Part shown: piece by piece, positions 15,549 to 22,097 of the stretch | How positions within the stretch are numbered: the stretch's first letter is position 1 | Layout of the letters: each line of letters begins with the position of its first letter | Source: an uncultured Oscillospiraceae bacterium | Lineage (GTDB): Bacteria; Bacillota; Clostridia; Oscillospirales; Acutalibacteraceae | Assembly (NCBI GenBank): GCA_900549055.1 | Contig: URNB01000025.1 | Coordinates: forward strand, 1-22,097 | DNA: 22,097 nucleotides | Direction: 5' to 3' | Position numbers and translations under genes: made by a program | Notes under the pieces: model-generated | What the model saw: only the letters and a program-made list of their open reading frames with translations | Databases searched by the model: none | Told to the model about the DNA's origin: nothing

Positions 15549-16604
15549 TCAATTCATATGCAGCGGTCTGATTTCATTATACATCATATAAACCTTATCA
15601 AGCTGTTTATCAATATGGTAGTGTCCGCAGTACCATATTTCGTAATCCAAGCTCCTTTCAAGTCTGCCGAGCCATTCTTCAGTTGAACGGTCAATATCGG
15701 GCTTGAATATTTTTTTGGATTTTGCTTTTTTAGGCTTTCGCTTTATTTCGGCATTTTGCTTTGTAGACATAAACATTTCAGTAGGAAGATAATCTATCGG
15801 GCAGGTATGCGTCATCATACCGTATATACTGTTGTTTTCCGCCGCAAGTCTTTCCTCCACACCTACCTTTATCTCACAGCTCGGCATTTCATCCGCAAAA
15901 AAAGGTTTATTTTCTTCAATGCAGCGCATTTTATCCACACTGTGCGCACCGCCTACGACCATATATCTTTTGCCCTCAAATGTGTATATTTCACCGTCAA
16001 TCGCAAAATAGATATTGGGATATTTCGGCTCGTAATAAACCTTGCCGCCGCAAAAGCTTCGTATACCGTATGTTCCCACATTCTGCGGGCGGTCTTCCTT
16101 ATTGCCATGAATACAAAACAAAGTAATATTAAGGCTTGATATTTCTTCTTTAAGCTTATCGTCCCGCTTATCACCGTAATAATTAAACCCCGCGTCCCCT
16201 AAAATAATCAAAACATCCTTGCGCCTTGTGTTCATGGCGCAGCAAAACCTTTTCACATCTGTAAAATTACGGTGCTTATCCCCCGTAATAAAATATTTTG
16301 CAGGTGATCCGTCATCGTAATAAACGGCCGGATTTTCCTTTTGCCGCATTTGCGCTGCTATATACAGCAGCAGTGCCGTTACCTCCGCGGTTAATATTCC
16401 CGAAAGCACGCCAAGTGCCGCGTTTAATAACCCTATCGGTGTAAATATTAAAAGCGACACCGCACCGCCCGCCAGCGCCCCGGGGAAAACAATTTTTCTT
16501 AACGCTTTTGATATGCTTTTTTCATACGTATCAGCGCTAAGACAAATACACACAAAACCGATTGCCGCTAAAACCGAATCTGTAACTATAATTATTTCTC
16601 TCAT
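15549..16604 (-). CDS. Membrane-anchored calcineurin-like metallophosphoesterase
   Basis: 351 aa. The first about 85 residues hold three hydrophobic segments (about 4-22, 41-58, 60-84). The rest is a calcineurin-type metallophosphoesterase with all the expected metal-ligand motifs: GDKH (108-111, GDxH-like), GDAG (136-139), GNKE (167-170), THTCP (265-269) and GHYH near 333. Such enzymes hydrolyse phosphomonoesters or diesters; the substrate is unknown. GGAGAA precedes the ATG. It is the last gene of the minus-strand lysis operon, 20 bases after the endolysin, and the bidirectional terminator follows. Its place in a lysis cassette is unusual. A role in cell-envelope lipid-phosphate or nucleotide turnover is inference. 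Confidence 0.85.
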   Translation of the reverse strand: MREIIIVTDSVLAAIGFVCICLSADTYEKSISKALRKIVFPGALAGGAVSLLIFTPIGLLNAALGVLSGILTAEVTALLLYIAAQMRQKENPAVYYDDGSPAKYFITGDKHRNFTDVKRFCCAMNTRRKDVLIILGDAGFNYYGDKRDDKLKEEISSLNITLFCIHGNKEDRPQNVGTYGIRSFCGGKVYYEPKYPNIYFAIDGEIYTFEGKRYMVVGGAHSVDKMRCIEENKPFFADEMPSCEIKVGVEERLAAENNSIYGMMTHTCPIDYLPTEMFMSTKQNAEIKRKPKKAKSKKIFKPDIDRSTEEWLGRLERSLDYEIWYCGHYHIDKQLDKVYMMYNEIRPLHMN

Positions 16605-16624
16605 TATAAGTTCTCCTTATTATT

Positions 16625-17566
16625 TTAAATTTTTTCAACATAATCAAGCGCTATCCAGCCTATTCCCGATTTCAGCCTGCCCCATTTTGAGGCGCCCGCA
16701 CCGTTTTTTTCTTCCGTTATTGTATAAACGCCCCTATCGCGGATACACCCGACTATCGGGTAGTCTGCTCCGGCGCCTTTTCGGATATTAAGAGCCGACA
16801 CCGTAACCTTAACCCTGTAAGCGCCCGTTTCTTTTTTCAGGATTCTGAGATATTTAACGCTTATAGGGCTGCAAACGGAGTTTTTGCCGTCGGTGGATTT
16901 ATCAATTACTGCGCGTTCACCGTTTACGCTTTTTACTATCCACTCCTTTGAAAGCATCCAGTCGGGAACGTTTACGGTCATATTGTAATAAACCGCGCCG
17001 GGTACGATTCTGACCCTGTCGCCTGCCTTTATCGCGTCGGAATTTGCGGCATTATCTGCGGTCGGGGCGCTAACCCCGGTTACTGCCGGATTATATATAA
17101 ACCCTAAGAATTTATAATCGGGTCCTGCTCCCCAATTTTCGTCATTTCCCTTTTTGCGCGTTTGGTTCCAAAAAGCCCTTGTGCCGTAGCCGCTTTCCGA
17201 GGTGTAAACTTCGTTTTCACTTATCACCCTTTCAACTATCGCCACGTGACCCGCACCGTCCGAACCCGCGAGGGTCTTACCCTTTTGCCATACCATACAG
17301 GCACCGGGGCGCGGGCTCTGACCCATTTTGCACGAGCCTTTATACTGAATGAAATTTTCCGCGTTTACGGGTGCTAAATATTTGCAATATCCGTACCCGC
17401 CTATTTCATTGAATCTGCCGTAGGCGTAACCCACACAGTTTGAAAGCACATCGCAATCCTTATCCCTCGGGTAACCTGCAATGGCATTGGAGTAACCGCC
17501 GCTTGCCTTTCGTATGTAGTATTTATTGCCCGCGCCCGGCTTGCTTGTCCTTGCGGTAAATGTCAT
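16625..17566 (-). CDS. Endolysin: CHAP amidase/peptidase with C-terminal SH3b domain
   Basis: 313 aa. CHAP domain about 20-158: catalytic C44 in SNCVGYAYG, H107 in GHVAIVE and an acidic E124 in YTSESGYG. Residues about 178-245 form a middle beta domain (AGDRVRIVPGAVYYN, WIVKSV) common in clostridial phage lysins. Residues about 250-312 are an SH3b cell-wall-binding domain (VSALNIRKGAG, then KWGRLKSGIGWIALDYVEKI). The enzyme would cut peptidoglycan peptide or amide bonds after holin release. There is no signal peptide, fitting holin-dependent export. GGGGGAGGG lies directly before the ATG, inside the upstream 48-residue ORF. Confidence 0.9.
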   Translation of the reverse strand: MTFTARTSKPGAGNKYYIRKASGGYSNAIAGYPRDKDCDVLSNCVGYAYGRFNEIGGYGYCKYLAPVNAENFIQYKGSCKMGQSPRPGACMVWQKGKTLAGSDGAGHVAIVERVISENEVYTSESGYGTRAFWNQTRKKGNDENWGAGPDYKFLGFIYNPAVTGVSAPTADNAANSDAIKAGDRVRIVPGAVYYNMTVNVPDWMLSKEWIVKSVNGERAVIDKSTDGKNSVCSPISVKYLRILKKETGAYRVKVTVSALNIRKGAGADYPIVGCIRDRGVYTITEEKNGAGASKWGRLKSGIGWIALDYVEKI

Positions 17567-17669
17567 TTTTGCCCTCCCCCTTTTTAACCGTCATATCATC
17601 ATAATTAAAAGTGCTTTGCTTGGGAAAATCAGTTATTTCCTCAAGCACGTTTTGTTTTCCTTTTTCCAT
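17523..17669 (-). CDS. Small ORF, 48 aa, between holin and endolysin
   Basis: The ATG at 17669 has an AAAGGAG site six bases away. It reads MEKGKQNVLEEITDFPKQST with a hydrophilic, charged remainder (MTVKKGEGKND, RKDKQAGRGQ) and stops at 17523. It overlaps the endolysin start by 44 bases in another frame. There is no membrane helix and it is not recognised. It may be a real small phage protein or only a leader coupling holin and endolysin translation. Length and overlap make this uncertain. Confidence 0.45.
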   Translation of the reverse strand: MEKGKQNVLEEITDFPKQSTFNYDDMTVKKGEGKNDIYRKDKQAGRGQ

Positions 17670-17680
17670 TTTCTTCTCCT

Positions 17681-17968
17681 TTACTCATCCTTTCCAGACT
17701 GTATATACAGCTGGCTGACATACACGCTCGCCCCCGCCGCCAGTATCCCCTGCGTCACTGCGGTGAAAAATGCAAAAAGTATTTCCCTGTTGCTTTTAAG
17801 GTCGTTTGCCGCAAACACCCATAACGCCGCCAAAACAACCGAAATTACGCCGAGAAGCAGGGGTATGTATTTATCGGCTACCCTGCTTTTTTTAAGCCCG
17901 ATTCCTATGATATACATAACCGGAACCAAAATAAGCAATTTGGGTTCAATGTACTGCTGTAAATTCAT
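17681..17968 (-). CDS. Phage holin (Phage_holin_5_2-like)
   Basis: 95 aa with three hydrophobic segments (about 10-24, 34-54, 68-88). The arrangement LLILVPVMYIIGIGLKKS, a basic turn, a second helix and TQGILAAGASVYVSQ matches the small clostridial holin family I know as Phage_holin_5_2. It forms membrane lesions that release or activate the endolysin. A GGAG site precedes the ATG. It lies between the XhlA-like gene and the endolysin, the usual order of Gram-positive lysis cassettes. Confidence 0.82.
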   Translation of the reverse strand: MNLQQYIEPKLLILVPVMYIIGIGLKKSRVADKYIPLLLGVISVVLAALWVFAANDLKSNREILFAFFTAVTQGILAAGASVYVSQLYIQSGKDE

Positions 17969-17987
17969 TTTAATTTTCTCCTTTACG

Positions 17988-18275
17988 TTAAATTATTAAG
18001 CCTATGATTGCGGAGACCAGTCCGCCCGCCAGCGCCGCGATAATTGCCGTAACAATCTGCTGCATACGTGCCCTCGGCTGACCCTCCATCTCCTCGATCT
18101 TCCGCTCGTGCCTTGCAAGATGCTCGTTTGTATGCTTAAGCTCGGTTGCAAGGGTCACAAGTGTTTCGTTCATTGAGCGTATTTCCGACTGTACTGCCTT
18201 TAGCTCCGATATTTCTTTTTCTATCGCATTGATTTTCTGCTCGTGCCTTTCAAGCACAATTTGTGTCTCATCCAT
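17988..18275 (-). CDS. XhlA/BhlA-like lysis protein
   Basis: 95 aa. Residues 1-70 form an uninterrupted heptad-rich coiled coil (HEQKINAIEKEISELKAVQS), and residues about 72-95 form one C-terminal membrane helix (VTAIIAALAGGLVSAIIGLII). This is the layout of the haemolysin XhlA family of Bacillus-type phages, which cooperates with the holin in lysis. GGAGGGAG lies close to the ATG. It is the gene before the holin. Confidence 0.85.
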   Translation of the reverse strand: MDETQIVLERHEQKINAIEKEISELKAVQSEIRSMNETLVTLATELKHTNEHLARHERKIEEMEGQPRARMQQIVTAIIAALAGGLVSAIIGLII

Positions 18276-18355
18276 TATCTCCCTCCTTCCGTTTTTTTAC
18301 AGCTGCGGGAATATTTTACCGTATTACCCTGACGGAAAATGTCACGGTTAAACAT

Positions 18356-18709
18356 TTATTTTCTTTGAGGCACGGAATAAGCCTCAATTATCATATCAAG
18401 AATTCTGAATTCTTTTTCATTCAGAATAATCACCGTTCCTTCGGCGGCTTTCCTCTTAATATTTTTTAAAAATTCCGTTTCTTCGGCACTCATATATTGC
18501 TTATCCCATCTGTAATTATCCATAACATATACCCCTCCGTCATACCGACCCGTCTTTGTCTCCAGGGGAATTAAATAGCCCAGCTCATCTATATCCCGCT
18601 TTACGGTTCTTACAGAAACTCCGAACCTTTCCGCCAATTCGGGCATTGTTGAATGCCTTACTCTGCAAAGATATTTCATCATCCCAATAATCCGTTCGGC
18701 AGTTCCCAT
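18356..18709 (-). CDS. HTH transcription regulator (DeoR/HTH_11 type, short)
   Basis: 117 aa from the ATG at 18709, chosen because GGAGGGGGC lies seven bases upstream. An upstream in-frame ATG at 18742 would start inside the terminator hairpin. Residues about 3-55 form a winged helix (MPELAERFGVSVRTVKRDID is the recognition segment), as in DeoR/WYL regulators. The WYL or sugar-binding domain is missing and replaced by a short helical tail. It leads the lysis operon and could control late gene timing. Its DNA site is not identified. Confidence 0.78.
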   Translation of the reverse strand: MGTAERIIGMMKYLCRVRHSTMPELAERFGVSVRTVKRDIDELGYLIPLETKTGRYDGGVYVMDNYRWDKQYMSAEETEFLKNIKRKAAEGTVIILNEKEFRILDMIIEAYSVPQRK

Positions 18710-18727
18710 AAGCCCCCTCCTTTCGCA

Positions 18728-18773
18728 AAAATAAAAAAGCATGACAAGAATCCTTAAAGATTACCTGTCATGC
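18728..18773 (-). terminator. Strong terminator or attenuator upstream of the lysis operon
   Basis: On the minus strand GCATGACA (18773-18766) pairs with TGTCATGC (18746-18739), with an inner AATC/GATT stem. The run TTTTTTATTTT follows (18738-18728). Only about 18 bases remain between the T run and the HTH start codon, leaving no space for a promoter. Confidence 0.82.
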
Positions 18774-18813
18774 CCGTATGTTTAACATCGTGCTATGTAC
18801 GAAGCTGTTTCCT

Positions 18814-18972
18814 TTATTTAATTACTTTAACTGCCAGATGCGCCTTGCAGTTTTTACACTTTATAACAATATCCGCACTCCCCGAATTTTCAGAGGATAT
18901 TTTTTCTATCTTGAGCGATTTATCGGAATCACAAACCCTTTTATCACATATGGGACATTTAATTTGTTCCAT
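18814..18972 (-). CDS. Zinc-ribbon protein, 52 aa
   Basis: Read from the minus strand: MEQIKCPICDKRVCDSDKSL, a variable middle, then KCKNCKAHLAVKVIK. Two CxxC pairs (C6/C9 and C39/C42) form a zinc ribbon. GGGAGGTGG precedes the ATG. The type is common in Gram-positive prophages and recalls Com-like small zinc proteins; the function is not established. It lies between the operator-like palindrome (18994-19019) and the terminator (18728-18773), so it forms a short transcription unit of its own. Confidence 0.75.
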   Translation of the reverse strand: MEQIKCPICDKRVCDSDKSLKIEKISSENSGSADIVIKCKNCKAHLAVKVIK

Positions 18973-18993
18973 ACTTCCACCTCCCTTTTATCG

Positions 18994-19019
18994 GCTTGTT
19001 CGCAGATTTGCGAACAAGC
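18994..19019. promoter_or_regulatory. Operator-like palindrome upstream of the zinc-ribbon gene
   Basis: GCTTGTTCGCA and TGCGAACAAGC form perfect 11-bp arms around GATT. It matches the sequence at 20251-20271 just after the repressor promoter -10. No T run follows on either strand, so it is not a terminator. Binding by the XRE protein is inference. Confidence 0.65.
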
Positions 19020-19031
19020 TTCCCGAAATAT

Positions 19032-19051
19032 ACGGTGGGTTTCCCCACCGT
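19032..19051 (-). terminator. Hairpin directly after the ImmA-like gene
   Basis: ACGGTGGG and CCCACCGT pair perfectly (8 bp) around a tetraloop, GAAA on the minus strand. It touches the stop codon of the ImmA-like gene. The following TATATTT is a poor U tract, so it may be a weak terminator or an mRNA-stabilising hairpin. Confidence 0.5.
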
Positions 19052-19794
19052 TAACCTTCCGTAATAAGCCCCAAATGAAGCATTCTTATCTGCGCCGCTC
19101 TGTATGAAACATTAAACGCCCTTGCAATGTCGGAAATTATATCTCTGACCTTTCCTTTGTTAACATAAAAATTGTTAACAATATGTCTTCCCGTTATTCC
19201 GTATTTGCGCATAACACTTCTTGCAAAGGAACAAAAAACATTTCCCGGCATTAGAAGCGCGGCTGCAAGGCTGTCAGCCTGCCATTCCATCCAGTCCGAA
19301 TCATTATTTGTTTTTTGCCCGTAAAGTTCAACCTTGCGGCATGCTATAAATTCACGGGAGTTATTTTTGCGGTTCGCCGCAGAATTTGCGGCTGTCTTGA
19401 AATACTCGCCGTGCAAAATAAAATGCGCGCCCTCGTGGGTCTCGGTATATCTTCGCCGTGCGGTATTTTCTCTCACACACAGATGCTTGTTTATTAAAAC
19501 CGTTCCGTAGGTTTCCCGCAATACCGTAGGCTTATACATTTCGTCATATGACGGTATTTCAACCTCATCGCTCATTACTATCAGTCCCAAAACGGCGGAA
19601 CTAAGTGTTCCTATATATTTTTGCTTGACTGTTAACCCCAAGCGGTCTTCCAAAAGCTCCGCGGTATCAAGCGGTTTCGGAAGTATTAAATTTTGCGGAA
19701 AGAACTCTTTTAAAACATCTTCCGCGATATTTTCTATATCTTCCCTTGAAAGTATATACAGCCCGCTTTCCTTTTGAGGATAATTCAGCTTCAC
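19051..19794 (-). CDS. ImmA/IrrE-family zinc metallopeptidase
   Basis: 247 aa. The HExxH motif is seen as HEGAHF (residues about 121-126 in the ETHEGAHFILHG stretch). The preceding region resembles ImmA/IrrE proteins, and the C-terminal half has a helical domain with DIISDIARAFNVSYRAAQIR. In ICEBs1-type elements ImmA cleaves the partner repressor to switch on excision or lytic genes. Here the XRE-type partner is encoded immediately upstream. The start is GTG at 19794 with AGGGG in front. It forms an operon with the repressor. A few hydrophobic stretches do not amount to a membrane anchor. Confidence 0.85.
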   Translation of the reverse strand: MKLNYPQKESGLYILSREDIENIAEDVLKEFFPQNLILPKPLDTAELLEDRLGLTVKQKYIGTLSSAVLGLIVMSDEVEIPSYDEMYKPTVLRETYGTVLINKHLCVRENTARRRYTETHEGAHFILHGEYFKTAANSAANRKNNSREFIACRKVELYGQKTNNDSDWMEWQADSLAAALLMPGNVFCSFARSVMRKYGITGRHIVNNFYVNKGKVRDIISDIARAFNVSYRAAQIRMLHLGLITEG

Positions 19795-19807
19795 CCCTTT
19801 GCCCCTT

Positions 19808-20182
19808 TCATGATTTCTTTTGTTTTATAATTTTAATAAGCTCCGACCAGTCCTCATCCGTAAAATTGCGGTCTTTAGCTGTTCGCAAAGCCATTCTCGC
19901 CGACGGCAGCGAATCGATGTATGTATTAATGTCACTGTGCTGACCGTTCTTGCTGACGCCCGCAAGGTCATAAAAAGCGTTAATATCCTCTGAATCCTTG
20001 ATTTCCAACGCCTTAACGAATTTTTCCAAAAATCTTTCGGGCGCTTTACGGTTGCCGTTTTCAATATCGCATAAATAAGCCGGCGATATTTCCACCTCCG
20101 CGGCAAAGGCTCGCATTGTTTTGCCGAGCTGTTCGCGCCTTTGCTTAACATACTCGCCGAACGGCAAGCTATTATTTTTCAT
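19808..20182 (-). CDS. XRE-family repressor (ImmR-like)
   Basis: 124 aa. The helix-turn-helix at about residues 9-62 is typical: YVKQRREQLGKTMRAFAAEV, EISPAYLCDIENGNRKAP, then a helix. The C-terminal half is helical and would carry dimerisation and the ImmA cleavage region. It is transcribed from a consensus promoter at 20272-20300, with an operator-like site at 20251-20271, so autoregulation is likely. Together with the ImmA-like protein it forms the lysogeny or immunity switch. It ends 13 bases before the start of the metallopeptidase gene. Confidence 0.88.
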   Translation of the reverse strand: MKNNSLPFGEYVKQRREQLGKTMRAFAAEVEISPAYLCDIENGNRKAPERFLEKFVKALEIKDSEDINAFYDLAGVSKNGQHSDINTYIDSLPSARMALRTAKDRNFTDEDWSELIKIIKQKKS

Positions 20183-20250
20183 TTTTCAGCATTCCCTTCA
20201 ACTATTCAAGAAAACAAAATCGGTTTATTCCGTCACAGTCGATCCGTTCA

Positions 20251-20271
20251 CTTGTTCGCTGATTTGTAAAC
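20251..20271. promoter_or_regulatory. Operator-like site at the repressor promoter
   Basis: CTTGTTCGCTGATTTGTAAAC sits immediately downstream of the -10 box (minus-strand sense). It matches the palindrome at 18995-19018 at nearly all positions over its first 16 bases, with a degenerate second arm. A bound repressor would block transcription initiation. Confidence 0.65.
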
Positions 20272-20300
20272 ATTATAACGCTTACAACACAGCTTGTCAA
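20272..20300 (-). promoter_or_regulatory. Consensus sigma-A promoter of the repressor operon
   Basis: On the minus strand TTGACA (20300-20295) and TATAAT (20277-20272) are separated by exactly 17 bases, a perfect match to the housekeeping consensus. Transcription would start near 20265, giving a leader of about 80 bases to the XRE gene. Confidence 0.88.
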
Positions 20301-20346
20301 TAGTAAAATGAAAATTTTTCCAAAAAAATCGCCTTAAATATATTTT

Positions 20347-20388
20347 TAAAAAAGATAATACATCGGTCGTTTTTTTGCCGACCGATGT
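20347..20388 (-). terminator. Terminator after the lipoprotein gene
   Basis: ACATCGGTCG (20360-20369) and CGACCGATGT (20379-20388) pair perfectly around a nine-base loop. On the minus strand TATTATCTTTTTT follows, a usable but displaced U tract. It separates the lipoprotein gene from the repressor operon. The remaining bases of the 20183-20408 gap hold the repressor promoter and leader. Confidence 0.6.
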
Positions 20389-20408
20389 TGAATATTAAAG
20401 TACGAAAA

Positions 20409-21800
20409 TCAAAAATAAGGCTTTGGAAAAGCTCGATCGCTTAAATCCCACTTCTCAGCATTAAATGAAGCATCATCCGGTAATCGGTCAGCTTCGGTGC
20501 AGTTTTTAAAATAAACGTTCCCGTTTTTCCTGCCCAGCATTGACATTTTCATATTTTTACCGTTGCAGGTAATCATACCGTAAACATTTTCAAGCCCTAA
20601 ATCTCCGGTAGCAACGCATTGGTCACCTGAAACAATACCGATAAATGTGTAAGGACCAAGCTGTGTTCTTTTTATCTCAAGGTTAATAAAAGCATTTTTT
20701 ATATCACATCTGTAAGCAGAATTATAAATTCCGCATAATCCGCCGGTATAGCTGCACCCTACATTCGCCTCGTCTATGCTGCCGATATAAACTATATCGG
20801 TTACATAAGAATCTGTAGCTTTACTGTTTCTGGAATTAAGTATGCCCGTAATTCCCCCGCAGGTGACGGTTTCCCCATTAACGGCTATATTAACGGCAGA
20901 ATATAACAGACTCATACGATAATAAGTGCCCTTGTAATTTGCGTCAAATCCACCGACAATTCCGCCTGTCATTGCAAATACCAAGTCGTCGGACGATACG
21001 CTTATATTCCCCGTTGCCTTACATTCGCTTATTTCTATTCCCCTGTTTACGGCAAACATACTGCCCGCAACAGCGCCTACATACAAAGATTCCGCATTAT
21101 TACGTTTTGGAATTGATATGTTAATGTTTTCAAGCGTTATTCCTCTTATTACGGCGTCCTCCGCATAACCGAAGAATCCTACGCAAGCTTCATAACCGCG
21201 GGCGTCTGTCATTTTATCCGTTAAGGACGTTATGGTCAAATTACTTATGGTATGACCGTTACCTATAAATTCACCCTTAAAGGCTCTCCCGCGAACCCCT
21301 ATGGGAGTCCATTCAATTCCGGCCAAGTCTATATCTGCCTCAAGTGTGACCTGCTCTCCTGCATATGAATGTCCGCACATAACAGCGTTGGCAAACTGAT
21401 TCAAATCATCTGCATTTGTAATTTTGTGTATATTTGTAAATCCCGTTTCCGGCAGCGCAGGCTCCTCGGGCACCGGCTCGCGCTCAAAAATATCGGGATT
21501 TATCAGCGCATTGTCATTATCGGAAATTTCACTTTCTTCCGCAGTGTTTTCTGAATTACTGTTGCCTCCGGTTTCCTTTGGAGCTTCAGAAAAGCTTGCA
21601 GCTGCAACAGATGAAGGGGCTTCAGCATTTTTCTCACTGCTTGCAGCCTCGGAAGAAAGCTGTGCTTCATTCTCAATTTGGGAAATGACCTTTTCTATCT
21701 GACCCTCGCTCAATCCCAAATCATAAACCGTGCACGAGCAAAGAAGCAGCATGGCTGACGCCATACTCACAACCGATATTAAGCCTTTTGATATTCGCAT
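20409..21800 (-). CDS. Lipoprotein with GLUG-like surface domain
   Basis: 463 aa. The N-terminal signal peptide has a basic start and hydrophobic core, then a lipobox ending at C23 (LCSC). Residues about 40-125 are a Ser/Glu/Ala-rich linker. From about 125 there is a beta-helix-type domain with GLUG-like motifs: NADDLNQFANAV, GIEWTPIGV, GEFIGNGHTISNLTI, GGIVGGFDANY and GGLCGIYNSAY. GLUG proteins of Bacillota are usually surface or adhesin-like. AAGGTG lies before the ATG. It has its own promoter and terminator and looks like host or cargo content rather than part of the lysis operon. The function is unknown. Confidence 0.8.
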   Translation of the reverse strand: MRISKGLISVVSMASAMLLLCSCTVYDLGLSEGQIEKVISQIENEAQLSSEAASSEKNAEAPSSVAAASFSEAPKETGGNSNSENTAEESEISDNDNALINPDIFEREPVPEEPALPETGFTNIHKITNADDLNQFANAVMCGHSYAGEQVTLEADIDLAGIEWTPIGVRGRAFKGEFIGNGHTISNLTITSLTDKMTDARGYEACVGFFGYAEDAVIRGITLENINISIPKRNNAESLYVGAVAGSMFAVNRGIEISECKATGNISVSSDDLVFAMTGGIVGGFDANYKGTYYRMSLLYSAVNIAVNGETVTCGGITGILNSRNSKATDSYVTDIVYIGSIDEANVGCSYTGGLCGIYNSAYRCDIKNAFINLEIKRTQLGPYTFIGIVSGDQCVATGDLGLENVYGMITCNGKNMKMSMLGRKNGNVYFKNCTEADRLPDDASFNAEKWDLSDRAFPKPYF

Positions 21801-21880
21801 ACATACAACACCTTTTAATATTATTTAAGGGAACCGAATAATATACTGCATTTTATATACCTGAATTTTGTTTTAATATT

Positions 21881-21909
21881 ATTATACACTATTCTTTTCC
21901 CAATTTCAA
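21881..21909 (-). promoter_or_regulatory. Sigma-A promoter of the lipoprotein gene
   Basis: On the minus strand TTGAAA (21909-21904) is 17 bases from TATAAT (21886-21881), with TG one base before the -10 (TGTATAAT). The leader to the ATG is about 70 bases and AT-rich. Confidence 0.8.
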
Positions 21910-21955
21910 CCAAAATGTTAGCAGAAAATACAATGGATTGTAGGTTTACAATAGA

Positions 21956-22065
21956 TGTGTTACAGAAAATAAAAAAAGAGTGACGAATGGAGCTTTCTGT
22001 GTTACAGTTAAAGTTGCTGACACCAACTGAAAGGAAGCACCGTTCGTCATGAATACTGTAACACA
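21956..22065. repeat. Repeated and inverted motifs at the end of an insertion sequence
   Basis: TGTGTTACAG occurs at 21956-21965 and 21998-22007, and its exact inverse CTGTAACACA at 22056-22065. GACGAATGG (21982-21990) is nearly the inverse of CCGTTCGTC (22040-22048). They lie just before and within the start of the transposase gene, so they probably include the terminal inverted repeat and transposase binding sites. The IS boundary itself is not determined; 21956 is the best guess. Confidence 0.5.
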
Positions 22066-22097
22066 AACAATGCTGTACCGTCAAGCCCTAATTAACT
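22049..22097 (+). CDS. Transposase, 5' end only (cut by window edge)
   Basis: ATG at 22049 reads MNTVTQTMLYRQALIN and runs off the window. I recognise this opening from helix-turn-helix plus DDE transposases of Clostridia, in which a K/R-rich HTH follows. GAAAGGAAG (about 22029-22037) is the ribosome binding site. Only 16 residues are visible, so the family is not assigned. Confidence 0.55.
   Translation, partial: MNTVTQTMLYRQALIN

Noticed and set aside
18770..19107. Two overlapping plus-strand open frames near 18.8-19.1 kb
   Set aside because: No ribosome binding sites, and they cover the zinc-ribbon gene, palindrome and hairpin on the other strand.
1..22097. CRISPR arrays, tRNA or rRNA genes
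   Set aside because: No regularly spaced repeats and no tRNA- or rRNA-like sequences were seen on reading either strand.

Overview
The window looks like part of a phage-like, phage-plasmid-like or integrative element from a Gram-positive Clostridia relative, plausibly a gut Oscillospiraceae/Ruminococcaceae-type host. The evidence is AGGAGG-type ribosome binding sites, consensus sigma-A promoters, families typical of Bacillota elements (DpnD/PcfM-like, DUF6094-like, XhlA-like, ImmA/XRE), and roughly balanced GC broken by a clearly AT-richer group II intron. This taxonomic reading is inference.

Left arm (about 209-15453, plus strand): a long, tightly packed operon whose genes repeatedly overlap by a few bases. 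It opens with a JAMM/JAB isopeptidase-like protein, then a ThiF/E1-like adenylating enzyme. An E2-like protein (a PRTRC system protein B relative) comes further down. Together these make a prokaryotic ubiquitin-like E1-E2-JAB set of the PRTRC type. No separate ubiquitin-like gene is visible, but a segment of the JAB protein around residues 172-225 resembles the PRTRC ubiquitin-like protein C, suggesting a Ubl-JAB fusion. The same operon carries a DUF6094-like DNA methyltransferase, a sigma-like helical protein, a plasmid-associated small-domain protein, several unknowns, a Rad52-family annealase, a membrane coiled-coil protein, a Rad50/SbcC-like ATPase with a CPTC zinc hook, and a CHC2-zinc-finger/TOPRIM primase-like protein. 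The logic is DNA replication and recombination with a protein-conjugation module built in.

A complete group II intron (about 11191-13968) with an RT-maturase-HNH protein and an intact domain V sits inside the primase gene, in the sense orientation and in a phase that restores the frame after splicing. Downstream come a DpnD/PcfM-like protein, a small unknown, and a 275-residue protein whose reading frame continues in the -1 frame after an A6 run for 51 more residues (programmed frameshift, mutation or sequence error). The arm ends in a strong bidirectional terminator at 15459-15496.

Right arm (about 15549-20300, minus strand): a regulator-plus-lysis cassette. From right to left it holds an XRE repressor under a perfect-consensus promoter with an operator just downstream of the -10, an ImmA/IrrE metallopeptidase, a short zinc-ribbon gene preceded by an 11-bp-arm palindrome that matches the repressor operator, a strong terminator, an HTH regulator, an XhlA-like protein, a holin, a 48-residue ORF, a CHAP-SH3b endolysin and a membrane-anchored metallophosphoesterase. 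The terminator lies so close to the HTH gene that read-through seems needed to express the lysis genes.

Far right: a minus-strand lipoprotein with GLUG-like repeats and its own consensus promoter, then the beginning of a plus-strand transposase gene with repeated and inverted motifs, cut off by the window edge.
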